A stretch of 64,000 nucleotides of DNA, from the NCBI RefSeq assembly GCF_004011695.2, contig NC_082405.1, positions 496,001 through 560,000 on the forward strand, read 5' to 3'. The DNA is from Ascochyta rabiei (Eukaryota; Ascomycota; Dothideomycetes; Pleosporales; Didymellaceae). The first letter of the stretch is position 1. Every line of letters starts with the position of its first letter. Position numbers and translations under genes: made by a program. Under the pieces are notes generated by a model, which ran no database searches, was not told the origin of the DNA, and was given only the letters and a program-made list of their open reading frames with translations. Shown here piece by piece: positions 11,710 to 23,980 of the stretch.

Positions 11710-13041
11710 TCATGCAGCAGTCCTGGGCTTAGCCTTAGCCTGCTTCTTTGCCTTTGCATCCTCCTTCTGCTTCTTCTTCTTCGCCTCGAGCTTCTCATCC
11801 GCCTTGCGTTTAAGGCTTGCCTTCTCTTCGGCCGTCTTCTCAACCGGCTTGAAGAAGCCCTCTAGTCTGCTCTGCTGTGCTGTCTTCATGTTTTTGCTTA
11901 ATTTTGCCGCACCATTACGCACCCTGTCCTCGTTGAAATGCTTCTCCTCGACCAGGAACTTGACAAGACCTTCAACGTCCGGTGCTTCCCACTTGAAGTC
12001 ACATTCGGGAGCATCAGCGGGCCGCACGTCTGGCTCGAGGAAGAGCGTGCGCGCGTCGGCGAAAGGCCAATCCTCGGGTATGGTGAGTTTGGTGTTGTTC
12101 TTGATGTGTTCGACTACACCTTCGAGGTCTTTGTGGTCGCGAATCATCTTGAGGGCAGTGCTGGGGCCAATGCCCTTGATGGGGTCGAGGTAATCGCAGC
12201 CGAGGAGAATGCAGAGATCGATGAACTGGGAGGGGTCAGCCTTTGTGTTGCTAGTTCATGGGAGTGTGATTATACCTGCTTGCGCTCCATATTTAGTCCC
12301 TCGAGCACCTTGTCGAGGTGGATCTCAAGGATGGGCTCCTTGCGTTGCTCGCTGAACGTGAGATGCCTCAGCAAGATGGGTGAATCGAAGGTCAATGTGT
12401 CCATGTCTTCTGACGCAGCAGCATATACCTTGCCTCCCCTCGCAAGAACGGCGCATTGTGCCTCTGCCTCGGTAGGCGCAATGATGAACGGGATGCCCAT
12501 AAGCTTGAGCAGCTGCTGGCATTCTTGGTTGTGCTCCCTCGTCACTCTGACTGTCCGCCGCGAGAACTTCTCGACATCTTCTGCTGTGCCTGTCTCCTTT
12601 GCTTCCTCCATACCTGCCTGCGCCTCTGTCTTGCGCTGGAACCGCTTTGCGAGCTCGCCAGACTTGAGCTTCGGTGGGGCGCCGTCAAAGACGTAGAGGG
12701 GCTTGATGCCGTTGTCCACCATGCGGAGTGTGCGATAGAAGAGACCCATAAGATGTGATGTCGTCTCGCCAGTGTCGCTCATGAGTTGCTGGCCATCAGA
12801 TCGAACGGCGATGAGGAAACTGTATATGCTCATAGACCTGGACATGGTCAGATGGGACGCGTGATAGAAGAGTAGAGGCATGCATACGCATCCTGGGTAT
12901 GTTAGCTGAAAGCCTGAGGATATTCATTGTGAGGATACGTACGATAGCGACTTTGCGACCGAACTGGTTTTTGATCTCACCGGTCTTGACTGCACCAGGC
13001 GAATGCTCTTGAATGAGCTGGAAGAGGTGCTTGATACCCAT
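11710..13041 (-). CDS. fen1: Flap endonuclease 1 (Rad27/FEN1)
   Basis: 393 residues from four exons: 13041-12943, a 5-nt microexon 12892-12888, 12837-12276 and 12225-11710. FEN1 cuts 5' flaps in Okazaki-fragment maturation and long-patch base excision repair in the nucleus and mitochondria. The N-domain starts [15 protein letters not shown]. Metal-binding acids are at the expected places: Asp34 (VAI-DASM), Asp86 (YVFDG), Glu158/160 (APTEAEA), Asp179/181 ([10 protein letters not shown]) and Asp233 ([13 protein letters not shown], in the helix-hairpin-helix). A PIP box QSRLEGFF for PCNA binding precedes a Lys-rich tail. Asp34 and the first two bases of Ala35 come only from the microexon GATGC. 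Without it the frame is lost. All three introns are exactly 50 nt in this model. The start is fixed by the need for a free N-terminal Gly2. Confidence 0.95.
12888..12892 (-). other. fen1: 5-nt microexon of FEN1 (encodes catalytic Asp34)
   Basis: On the minus strand the sequence reads ...CCCAG|GATGC|GTATGC.... Upstream intron 12942-12893 starts GTACGT and ends CAG. Downstream intron 12887-12838 starts GTATGC and ends CCAG. Joining exon 1 (ending GCT ATC), GAT GC, and exon 3 (starting G TCT ATG) restores the invariant I-D-A-S-M. No other splice combination in this region keeps both the frame and the Asp. Confidence 0.82.
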
Positions 13042-13679
13042 GTTGGCTGTGCTTCTGGCTCGATTGTGTGCGTAGTGTTCGTGTGTCGTTTCGTCGTTGT
13101 GCGCGGATGCGCGGAGAGGATTTGTTACAGGCAGCAGCTGGAGGCTGGCGGAGGAAGGGTCGATCGCACGGACGACGTCACGTCCGAAACGCGTGCAGGG
13201 ATTACGCGCAGTCACGGCTCTTGCCCTTCTTGGCCAAAGCGTGCCGCATCTCACAGTGAGCACTCAACAAGCCCTCAGGGCGGAATGGAATTCTGGGCCA
13301 TAGTCCTGAATTCTTCATGCTGTTGTGACTCGATTACGAAGCTATATGAAGGCTTTGCAACGGCGTTGGAGGACGCTTGGAGACGATTGTGTCGATGTTT
13401 GTCTTCGTGTATGCGAAATACATGCTTCAGTGACAACCTAAATCAAGACAAGTAAGCATCTGACGTGTGCAACCACTAATTGCCGTGCGTGGACAGATCC
13501 GGGGTTGAGCAGATCGTCGCCACCTCTGCTGCGGCGTTTGCTCCGACGTTTGCTCCGGCGAGCCGCGGTTCCTTTCAATCCGAGGGCCATTCATGTCTAC
13601 ATTTATATTCGAGCGCATCAATCGAGCCATCGCTCTCACTACTCAAAGTCCAATATTGTGATCTACCTATCTTATCATC
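13042..13679. promoter_or_regulatory. Shared divergent promoter region, FEN1 and glutaryl-CoA dehydrogenase
   Basis: The 638 bases between two divergent start codons must hold the promoters of both genes. I cannot pick out a convincing TATA box. A short direct repeat (tttgctcc-gacg / tttgctcc-ggcg) is at about 13538-13560. Confidence 0.5.
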
Positions 13680-15103
13680 ATGCTTCGACCCCTTTGCAGG
13701 CATGTCTCAAGGCCGTTGAGTGGGAGCGTACGCTCTGCGACTATCGGAAGGCGGCACATGACTACACCTGTGTCGTTCGATTGGAAGGACCCATTGAATG
13801 CCAACAGCTTGCTTACAGAAGAGGAGCAAGCCATCTCGGAAACAGCAGAGTCATACTGCCAGGAGCGTATGCTCCCGCGAGTGCTTGGTAAGTCAGACGA
13901 GTCTCACGGCATGCAATTGCTGACGTAACGCATAGATGCATATCGCAATGAAGACTTTGACAGGAAAATCATTGAAGAGATGGGCGGATTGGGGCTGCTA
14001 GGTGCATCGATTCAAGGCTACGAGTGTGCTGGTGTAAGCAGTGTAGCCGCTGGTTTGATCACAAGAGCAGTAGAAAGAGTAGACTCAGGATACCGCTCGG
14101 GCTACTCGGTGCAGAGCTCACTTGCCATGGGTGGTATCGAGGAATTTGGATCAGAGGAACTAAAGGAGCGACTTCTGCCGCAGATGGCGAAAGGTAAACT
14201 TCTTGGCTGCTTCGGTCTGACTGAGCCAAACCACGGATCCGACCCAGGGTCCATGGAGTCAGTCGCCAAGCCACATCCTTTCAAGGAAGGTTACTACTCC
14301 CTCTCTGGATCAAAGACGTGGATCACAAACTCGCCCATCGCCGATGTCTTCGTTGTATGGGCAAAGCTGCAGGAGACAGGGAAGATCCGTGGTTTTGCCA
14401 TTGAGCGCAAGGATTGCCCACCAGGTACTCTCGAGACACCAGCCATCAAGAACAAAAACGGGTTGAGAGCCTCCATCACCGGTATGATCCAGATGGACGA
14501 GGTTCCTGTTCCCAAGGAGAACATGTTCCCAGACGTGGAAGGGTTGAGAGGGCCTTTTAGCTGTCTGAACTCTGCCAGATATGGTATTGCTTGGGGAACA
14601 ATGGGTGCATTGGAAGATGCTATTGCAAGGACCCGGGAGTATGCTCTGGACAGGAAGCAGTTCAAGGGCAATCCGATTGCCAAATACCAGCTTGTGCAGA
14701 AGAAGCTGGCAGATGCAACCACAGACGCTGCGTACGGTATCTTGGCTGCCTACCAGGTGGGTAGACTGAAGGACGAGGGCAAGGCTGCACCTGAGATGAT
14801 TTCCATGATCAAGAGGCAGAACTGTGACCGTGCATTGATCAACGCCCGAACGTGAGTGTTGTACTGTATCTGTGACAGTACTGGCTGACTTTAAAACAGG
14901 CTCCAGGAAGTATTTGGCGGAAACGCAGTGTCTGATGAGTACGGCATTGGCAGGCACGTGGCAAATTTGTTTGTTACTCAGACATATGAGGGCCAGAGCG
15001 ATATCCACTGTGAGTACCCTAATGTGTTTGTTCTGAGCTTGACTTGACAATCGCAGCCTTGATCCTCGGTCGCGCAATCACAGGCATCCAAGCGTTCTGC
15101 TGA
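13680..15103 (+). CDS. Glutaryl-CoA dehydrogenase, mitochondrial
   Basis: Four exons (13680-13887, 13936-14851, 14900-15009, 15057-15103) join to 426 residues. It is an FAD-dependent acyl-CoA dehydrogenase predicted to convert glutaryl-CoA to crotonyl-CoA in lysine/tryptophan breakdown in the mitochondrial matrix. The N-terminus ([19 protein letters not shown]...) is Arg/Ser-rich without acidic residues, as expected of a transit peptide. Family signatures are [17 protein letters not shown] (acyl-CoA dehydrogenase motif 1), [64 protein letters not shown] and [23 protein letters not shown]. The last contains the catalytic Glu of the TYEG motif and is the typical glutaryl-CoA dehydrogenase ending. 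Length matches the family (~430). Confidence 0.95.
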
Positions 15104-15915
15104 TTGTAAAATGTGTTGCGAGAAAGCTAGCATGGAGGGGAATGAGCTGCTGGATACTAGAAAGAGAGGGGGGGGGAGGGGCTGCTGCTGGAAGTGGACA
15201 GGGAATCAAGCACACAAAGCTGATAGCCAATACATCCACCATTCAATAGTCAACCCTGTGTCCTTTTCGACATGCTCTGCATAGCGTGGACAGCGTTGGC
15301 AGTGGCCGAACATAATGTTGTTGCTGCAAGGTCTCACAACTGATTGCTTCCATGCGGCTGCCCTCCCCTGACGTCTCCACATGATGCATCTCGCTAAGAG
15401 GCGAAACGCCGTGCCATCACGAGAGTGACCAACATATTGGTCAGGCTACGGCAACAGCAGGAGGAACGTGAAAGCCAGGCTGAAGGCCGTTCTGTAGGAT
15501 TCTATTAGTCGCCACTCAGGCGTGAATACTATCCCGGACAGCGACTGGCTGGCCTCGCCTGTGCGGCGCATTCGATACATATAAGAGCAAACTGCGCCTC
15601 CTCCACTTCACTGTACAGAGTCCCCTCTCACCACAGGCCGTCTCCCTTCACTCTCTCCCTCTTCCTTTCTCTGATTCGCATCGGCTCCTCTTGCAGGTAC
15701 GTTGGAGTGGGCGGCGGCGGCGGCGGCTCTGGGCGGTCTTTCCGCGCTGAGACGCCGCACTTGCTTTCTTCGGGGGCCACCCCACTAACGTCGACAGGCT
15801 TCATCACTTCTTCCACAGCCCAACCACACACTCTCTGCGCAACACCGCTCCACCGCACGCCACAGCCCACAGCCCACAGCCCACACCACCACACCACCAC
15901 ACAACACCAGTCACC
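15104..15915. other. Intergenic region and Ubc4 leader, with probable 5'UTR intron
   Basis: The downstream part contains a CT-rich promoter/leader (15596-15690) and a probable 5'UTR intron (15697-15797, GTACGT donor, CTAAC branch site at 15785, GACAG acceptor). A run of cacagcccacagcccaca and caccacca repeats precedes the start codon. Confidence 0.5.
15697..15797 (+). other. Probable 5'UTR intron of the E2 gene
   Basis: GCAG|GTACGT donor at 15697, CTAAC at 15785-15789 and acceptor GACAG ending 15797. It lies between a CT-rich leader and the start codon, with no ATG-initiated coding need for it. Inferred from splice signals only. Confidence 0.5.
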
Positions 15916-16767
<852 letters not shown>

Positions 16768-17196
16768 GTTCCAGCTCAGATGCGCGCGGGTGGTTTCTTT
16801 ACGGTTCATGATGGCATTTGACGGACGTACGGCGGAGGATATCAAGATCAGACTTCTCACGGCATGGCGGACCGATGGAGTTAACCTTTGCGATTCGGCT
16901 TGCACGCCGAACAGGATTCACAGTACTTGCTATCATCACTTCTGGCTGAATAGGCTTTTGTTCCTCCCACGACCCACAGTGACATGAGTGCATTGCTTGA
17001 CACATGCACACAATCATCAAAAGCCTGAAGGGTTTGAAATGGAGTAGTTGTGTGACTTGCTCGGCTCGAGAGAACCAGACTGGTCCTCGCGGCGCGCCGC
17101 TTGCTCTTCGTCTCTTGCCCAGGTCCAGAAGATCGGCAAGGACCCGCCCGGTCTCCTGATGACCGAGCTTCTCTACGGTCTCTTCCAGCCATGGAC
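16768..17196. other. Convergent 3' region between E2 and poly(A) polymerase genes
   Basis: 429 bases that presumably hold the two 3'UTRs and polyadenylation signals. Open frames crossing it have no recognisable content. Confidence 0.4.
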
Positions 17197-19068
17197 TCAC
17201 TCCGTCTTGTCCACCATGTTCTGCTGCTTTTGCCATGAAACGGCCTCGGGCTCGTGTGCTGACCGTTCACTAGAAGCCTCGTTCTCTCCGACTGCCTGCG
17301 ATGTAGCAGCCAGGTTTTTTCGGGTGGCCGGTCCCGCAGCTTCGTTGATCGTCGCGGCTGCCCTTGGGGCGACTGGTGCACCCTGTCTCTCGATCGCAGT
17401 ACTGACTTTTCTGAAACTCCTCGTCATCTCTCCCATTTCAGCGTGTTTGCCGCCTTCCGTCGCCACGTACTCTCCATACTTGGTCAGTCTCTTGCGGCGC
17501 GCCTGGTGCAGCATGTACATGGGGCCAACATGCGGTGCCAGCAAGCTGGGGCGCGTGTTGACCTTCACGTCTTCTCGCAGCTTCACCGCAAGGTTTCCAA
17601 AGGTTGTTTGTATGTGTTTCCATGCGATTGTCTTGCGTCCCAAGTCGTTGGTTTCGTCGGCGGGGTCGCGGAGGGTGAGCATCCACGCGGGGAGGGGTGG
17701 TGTGTGCCCTTCCTGAGAAAACATCAGTATGTGTACATAGCAGTAGAACGGTTCATGGACTTACCTCGATATGACTCGTGGCTTTGGCGTGCATGACGAC
17801 TTGCTGTGACTTGTCGAAGAACTCTGGTGGCTCAATGGAAACGCCAAGCCCCTTCGTCTTAAACGAGCTCCAGAAGCGCAGGAAGAAGGTCAGCGCGCCC
17901 CCTACTCTGTTACCCGGGTACGGCTTGTGCTTGAGGCTGGCGACTACCATCATGAAGAGAGAGTAAGAGCCGATGCCTCCGCGAAAGACATCTGAAAGCC
18001 CCCTGATGTCCAAAATAGCCTTGACGACCGAGTAGAGCTGCGGTAGGTAACTGTACTCGGTCATGTAGCGTTGCATCAATTCCCTGCTGACAGATGTATC
18101 GTTGGAGAGCACCAGCTGTACATCCAGTCCTGATGCCCGGTCTTGCAGGGTGATCAAAGGGTATCGCGCCCATCGCACCGTGGGAAGCATGTAATCGTGT
18201 TTGTGTTTGTGCAGCAGGGCGCGGTGTAGACGCTTCAGATCTCTTCTCCGTTTCGCTCTGTCCTCGGGAGTGGGCGGAAGCTTGGCTTGAGCGGTATCCG
18301 CCATGATATGTTTGGGGACCAAGCGCAAATCGATGTCTGACCCGGCAAAGGCAACCCCAGTCCGTTCTGAACCAAAAACCTCGAGGACGTATTCGGGGAG
18401 AATCTTCTGGACGTGCCGCCGGACCTGCTCGATGACATGCTTTCGAGCAATACTCTCGGCTCGATTCGGTCGTACGTACTCGTGGAAGGCTTGGATTTCG
18501 AGTTCCAACCTGCACATGCATTGTTAGGGCGAGCAGATGGAAGATGGTCAGGCGCAGCACTTTACCTGTCTTCTCCTGACTTTGCGCCCTTATTGCTGGA
18601 AGCCCATGGTAAGTGGCTCTCCTTGAACAAGCCATGGGGGCGGATTGGCTGCACAGTGACACCTTGGTAGTCCGACGCCTTCTCGTACGCCTCCTTGGCG
18701 TAGATGAGCAGCTTCTCAGCATCTTGGCGAGTTCCTGGAATGTGCCCTCTACGAGATACGCCTTGTTTCTGCTCGCCGAGCTCTCCAGGCTTTGGCGATA
18801 AGTCTCTGCTCCGCCAGTTGCCTCTATCGGTTTTGAATCTTTTGATTAGTATAGAGCCAGATGCATCCTTGAGCTCCGAAGCGCCCACTCCTCTATCTGG
18901 AACAAGAACTCCATCATCGTGGCTTCGCGGAGCCTCGGTTGCGAACGGAGACTTGAGCTGCCACGGCTGCAGGCGTTCGTTGGGCGCAATGAAATGCTGC
19001 CACAGAGCGATCGAGGGCGAGAAGTTGTTATGGGCGCGACATGTCGGCCGTGGGCGGATTGCGTGCAT
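17197..19068 (-). CDS. Non-canonical poly(A) polymerase / nucleotidyltransferase
   Basis: Three exons (19068-18566, 18509-17765, 17712-17197) give 587 residues. The catalytic nucleotidyltransferase core is visible in exon 2: VFGSERTGVAFAGSDIDLRL (GS motif plus the two Asp of D-x-D) and the third carboxylate in SGLDVQLVL. It is followed by a PAP-associated region (SVVKAILDIRGLSDVF, GGIGSYSLFMMVVASL). This is the Trf4/Cid1-type arrangement, so the enzyme is predicted to add nucleotides to RNA 3' ends. Residues 1-165 are basic and poorly structured; a mitochondrial presequence is possible but unproven. The C-terminal 170 residues are polar, ending WQKQQNMVDKTE. An additional upstream exon cannot be excluded because the N-terminus is not conserved enough to fix the start. 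Confidence 0.85.
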
Positions 19069-19895
19069 GGGAGGTCCTCAGTGATGGCAAGTCGCAGCAA
19101 GACGTCTGTCGGTGCTGCTCAATCGCGCTTTCCACCAAGTCTGCTTGCGCGATGGGAAGGAAACGCCAAGCGCAGCTAGCTTCTTCAGGCCTTCGAACGG
19201 TGGTGGGGAGACCAAGCACCCCCGCGGACTTCCTGCACGACCATTGATTCCACGCATGCCCTTTCTGCTTCCTGAACACACATTGAACACCTTGGATTCT
19301 TGCGGGCATGCAGGGGTCCGGCCCGTCATGGGTGAGCCAAGCGCTTTCAAGGCTGTCACTATGCGTGTTGCTACGTGACGCGCATTGCTTGAACAGCCCT
19401 GCTCGGCTGCACGTAATGTGGGCTGCGCCAAATGGAGTTACATCATATTGACACTCGTCTCAACAAACTCGACGAGGCGGTGACTGGGCGGAGGATGGAG
19501 AACGGAGAACGTGCCAGCAACAGCGGAACGCAAATGGTCGAGTCAATTTCCCTGCTGCGCTTCGATTTCGATAGGTTAGGGGCCCGTGCCCAGGCGTGAC
19601 GTACCGAACAAAGTGGGATGTCGAAGCAGCCCACCAAACGACATCTTTTCTTGCTGCCCAAGCCTTCTGCGGCTCTTAATTCACTCACTCACTCCCGCCC
19701 GTGGTGGTGTCTCTAGCCAGCCTCCTGAGCCCCCCTCCCTGTTCGCTTGCAGTCTTCACGCCTCCTCTTAGACCGTGCCGTGGACAAGAGGGCTAGTGCA
19801 TCGACTTTTGGAAGGTGCTATCTGCAAGCGCTCCCTTCTCAACAATACTGCACACGCAACAGCACTCGGCTAGCAGGTGAGTACTCTAAGTTGTA

Positions 19896-19931
<36 letters not shown>

Positions 19932-20084
19932 GTGCGCGTGCGCGCCTCGATCGCCATGGCCATGAAGCGACGCATGTCGCGCTCCCGGCCTATTGCCTTT
20001 ATGATTCCTGCAACCCCCGCTACTCTTCCGCCTATCACTCTCTAACGCCGTGCAGCGCAACAGACGGGTAGCTACGCGTGCACC
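19069..20084. promoter_or_regulatory. Divergent promoter region, poly(A) polymerase and Tps2
   Basis: About 1 kb between two divergent genes. On the Tps2 side it includes STRE-like pentamers AGGGG (19578-19582) and CCCCT (19732-19736), the kind of site bound by Msn2/4-type stress regulators that control trehalose genes in yeast. Five-base motifs are frequent by chance, so this is suggestive only. A 5'UTR intron follows. Confidence 0.4.
19877..20055 (+). other. Probable 5'UTR intron of Tps2 containing a (GT)n microsatellite
   Basis: Donor GCAG|GTGAGT at 19877, branch site CTAAC at 20042-20046 and acceptor TGCAG ending 20055, 30 bases before the start codon. An uninterrupted GT repeat of about 30 bases lies inside (about 19898-19928). 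Confidence 0.65.
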
Positions 20085-23066
20085 ATGGCACCAACCCCAC
20101 GCCCCACCAACGACGGCGCCGAGTCGTTCGAGCCGCAAGAGAGCGAGCACCCAGCGCTTCACCCCTCCATCACCAACGTTCCGGTCACGCCTGGCTTCGG
20201 CTTGAACGAGGAGAAGGAGCTCGCCCGGCAAACCAACAACAACAATAACAACAATAACCTGCCCTTTGACCCAGAGACGGCCACACCCGGGCCCGTCTGG
20301 GGCGACAAAGGCTCATACTTCCCCAAGCACCAAGAAAAGGACCGTGCCAGCTCCACCGAGCAAGCAGAGGGTGCACGCACGGGCGAGGAGCTGCTGAGAA
20401 GGCTTAGCGTCGTCTCGGATTCCTCGAAGAAGAATGATCTGGTTGATATCGACCCCCGAGCTGCGCACCCGGGGCTCAACCTTAGCGGCAGGTTGATCAG
20501 CGCGACCTTTGCGGTTCCTTACAACCTTGGCTACTCAAAAGGCAACGACTGGGAGATGAACCCTCGCCATGGCACATCTGCTCTGTTCGACTCGTTTTCA
20601 TACCTAGCTTCTTCGTCTTCGCCTTGGAACCACACCCTTGTCGGCTGGACAGGCGAGATCTCGAACGCGAAAGCTGCCGTTGAGACGCCCATCCAACCCA
20701 CAGTCAACAAAGCGGCTGCGCCAATTCCAGTCGATTCCAAGAAGCCGGCACAGACACCCCAGCAGCCATCGGGCATACGCGTTGGACGCGAGGATCGCGA
20801 ACGACTAGAAAAGCAACTCGAGCGTGACCATGGTGGCAAGATAGTTCCCGTATGGCTGGTCGATGAGGTCGATGATGGCAAGGACGAGTATGTCATGAAA
20901 GACCAGAGCCGCTGGCGCACATACGCAGAGCACGAACTCTACACGATCCTTCACTACAAGCAAAACGAGCCGGCCGATGGACGGGCCGCACGCAAATCAT
21001 GGGCAGATTACTATCGTATGAACAAGCTTTTCGCGGATAGAATCCTCGAAATCTACAGTCCTGGCGATATTATCATGGTCCACGACTACCAGCTGATGCT
21101 TCTTCCCAGCCTGCTGCGACAACGCTTGCCGAACATCTACATTGGCTTCTTCCTCCACGTCCCGTTCCCCAGCAGCGAGTTCTACAGATGCTTGAGCAGA
21201 CGCAAGGAGATACTGGAGGGTGTTCTGGGCGCAAACATGATTGGCTTCCAGTCTTTCAGCTACTCGCGCCACTTCTCGTCATGCTGCACTAGAATTCTCG
21301 GCTTCGACTCGTCTTCGGCCGGCGTTGACGCGTACGGAGCGCATGTCGCCGTTGACGTCTTCCCAATCGGCATCAACTCCATCTCCACCAAGCGACAGGC
21401 CTTTGAGGCGCCAGAAGTAGAGGAGAGGATCAAGCTGATCCGTGAGATGTACGCGGATAAAAAGTTGATTGTTGGTCGCGACAGGCTCGACGCCGTTCGT
21501 GGTGTGGTGCAGAAGCTGCAAGCATTTGAGATGTTCCTTGAGAAGTACCCCGAGTGGCGGGAGAAGGTCGTCCTCATTCAAGTCACTAGCCCCAGCGCTG
21601 TGGTTTCTGACGGGGGTGACAACACACAGGAGAAGATGGTGAACAAGATCTCGGATCTTGCCGCGAAGATCAACGGCAGCTATGGATCCCTTAGCTTCAC
21701 ACCGGTGCGCCATTTCCCGCAGTATCTATCCTCGGACGAGTACTTTGCTTTGCTTCGTATCGCAGACGTTGGACTCATCACCAGCGTTCGTGATGGCATG
21801 AACACTACGAGCATGGAGTACGTTGTCTGCCAGAAGGAGAACCACGGTCCATTGATTCTCTCCGAGTTCTCTGGCACAGCTGGCTCCCTCAGCGGAGCCA
21901 TCCACATCAACCCGTGGGACTTGGGTGGCGTTGCAGACGCCATCAACGATGCACTGAACATGTCCACACAAGAACGCGATGAACAGCACCAACAGCTCTA
22001 CAGCCACGTTGTCGGCAACAACGTACAATCCTGGACAAACAACTACCTCAAGAGGCTCCTGACCAACCTGTCGTCGTTTGACCAATCCTTTGCTACACCG
22101 GCACTGGACCGTGCGAAGTTGCTCTTGCAATACCGACAGGCGAAGAAGCGTCTCTTCATGTTTGATTATGACGGTACGCTGACACCGATTGTCAAGGACC
22201 CGGCGGCTGCCATCCCCTCGGATCGTGTGATTCGCACGTTGAAGACGCTGGCGGCAGACGCTGCCAATGCTGTTTGGATCATCAGTGGTAGAGACCAAGC
22301 CTTCTTGGATGAATGGATGGGTCATATCCCTGAGCTTGGTCTCAGCGCCGAGCACGGCAGCTTCATGAGGAATCCTCTGAGCGATCAGTGGGAGAACTTG
22401 ACAGAGAAGGAGGACATGAGCTGGCAGCAAGAAGTCATTGACGTGTTCCAGCACTACACTGACAAGACACAAGGTATGTGGGTTGCGGGTGTGCACGATG
22501 GGCCCCACTAAGACGATGTAGGATCCTTTATCGAGCAGAAGAAGATTGCGCTCACCTGGCACTACCGAAAGGCCGACCCCGAGTTCGGCGCGTTCCAGGC
22601 ACGCGAGTGCCAGAAGCACCTCGAACGGACGGTGGCCAAGAAGTACGATGTTGAGGTGATGACGGGCAAAGCCAATCTGGAGGTGCGGCCGAGGTTTGTC
22701 AACAAGGGCGAGATTGCAAAGAGGCTGGTGCTGGAGTACGGCGAGGCGGCTCCCGAGTTTGTGCTCTGCCTGGGCGATGACTTCACAGACGAGGGTACGT
22801 GATGGACATGCATGATGGAAGCAAGAGCGACGATGAGCTAACAGGAGACAGACATGTTCCGATCGCTGCGGCAGTCGAAGCTGCCCATAGACCATGTGTT
22901 CTCGGTGACGGTGGGTGCCAGCTCCAAGCAGACACTGGCTAGCTGGCACTTGGTGGAGCCGTCTGATGTGATTTCGGTCATTTCGCTGCTCAACGGCTCA
23001 GCGGACGCAGGGAACGTGGGGGCGGTGGCGGTGGTGGAGGGCTATGTGCCAGAGACGCGGGTATAA
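20085..23066 (+). CDS. tps2: Trehalose-6-phosphate phosphatase (Tps2 type), synthase-like plus HAD phosphatase domains
   Basis: Three exons (20085-22473, 22522-22794, about 22852-23066) give 958 residues. Domain order: a polar N-terminus with an eight-Asn run; a GT20 trehalose-6-phosphate-synthase-like domain (about 130-640, including YWLVDEV-like and ELYTILHYKQ segments, DIIMVHDYQLMLLPSLLR, FFLHVPFPSSEFYRCL, GFQSFSYSRHF); then a HAD phosphatase domain starting FMFDYDGTLTPI (about 693) with the nucleophilic Asp, SGRDQAFLDEW, LSAEHGSFMR and, in exon 2, LCLGDDFTDE. The phosphatase signature is intact, so the protein should dephosphorylate trehalose 6-phosphate to trehalose. In the GT20 part the usual GMNLVSYE reads GMNTTSME, as expected for a Tps2 subunit with a degenerate synthase site. 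Trehalose is a stress protectant and spore reserve. Confidence 0.93.
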
Positions 23067-23410
23067 GGGCTGCTGGAGCTGGAGGGGACGTGGATTAGAC
23101 AGCGATATGGAGCATTTTGGCATGGAGCACAGGAGCATCCGGGCATAGAAGACTTGTTGATGCATGGCCAGCTCAAGCGTGTCCTGGTTCTGTTCTGGGT
23201 CTGCAGCGTGCGCCTATTCGCGAAATTGGGGCGGCCTGTTTGGGGCGAAGGAGCGGGCCCCAGGCCCAAACCCCTGTCTCCACGCGGCGGTGCACTGACT
23301 CGGATGACGGATAGCGCAGACGAAGCCAGAACAGGAGCGGCGGCACAGTGTTGCGTGACGGGAGGATGAGGATGAGGATGCCATGATGCGCATACGCTGA
23401 CACTGGCACT

Positions 23411-23452
23411 GACACGGACACGGACACGGACACGGACACGGACACGGACACT
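23411..23452. repeat. Hexanucleotide (GGACAC)n minisatellite
   Basis: About six head-to-tail copies of a GGACAC unit 350 bases downstream of the Tps2 stop codon. Confidence 0.8.
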
Positions 23453-23980
23453 GTCTGCCGTGCCGCGCTCAGGCAGAAGGGGAGAGCGAAGAAGCTCCCT
23501 GCAGCGTGCAGCGTGCAGCGTGCAGCGTGTAGCGTGTAGCAAGAGCGATGCAGTCTCGGCCCAGGGCAACGGCTGGATGGGGGCGCGGTGGTAGGTGGCT
23601 ACATGGGCCAGTCGCCGTTCCGCAGCACCGGGCGCGACTGCTGGTTCTGCTCTGGACCGTCTGGCTAGACTGCTTGCGACATTCGAGAAGCCGCAAAGGC
23701 CCAAGCGAGTCGTTCCGCCAACCTTTCTGCAGCCTCTCCTCGAGCCTCGAGCGCTCGCACACCCCGGGCCCTACTGGCTGCTGCACCCCCGTCCCATCCG
23801 TCTCGCTCGCTGTTGTCGCTCGGTGCTCCTGCCTCGTGTCTCTCTCTCTCCATCTCTCACGTGTCTGCCCATTCGCTCCTTGACACTGACCTTGCTCTGC
23901 CAATCGCCGTCCTACACTCCTGCCACCCCAGCCCTCATCTAGCAGATACGAGACGTGGTTTGCATCACCGTGACAGCCAG

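Noticed and set aside
14310..15077. Minus-strand open frame of 255 codons opposite glutaryl-CoA dehydrogenase
   Set aside because: Crosses the sense gene's exon-intron junctions and has no recognisable content.
21726..22949. Minus-strand open frame of 407 codons opposite the Tps2 gene
   Set aside because: Antisense shadow of a well-conserved coding exon and continues across its introns without homology; no independent domain.
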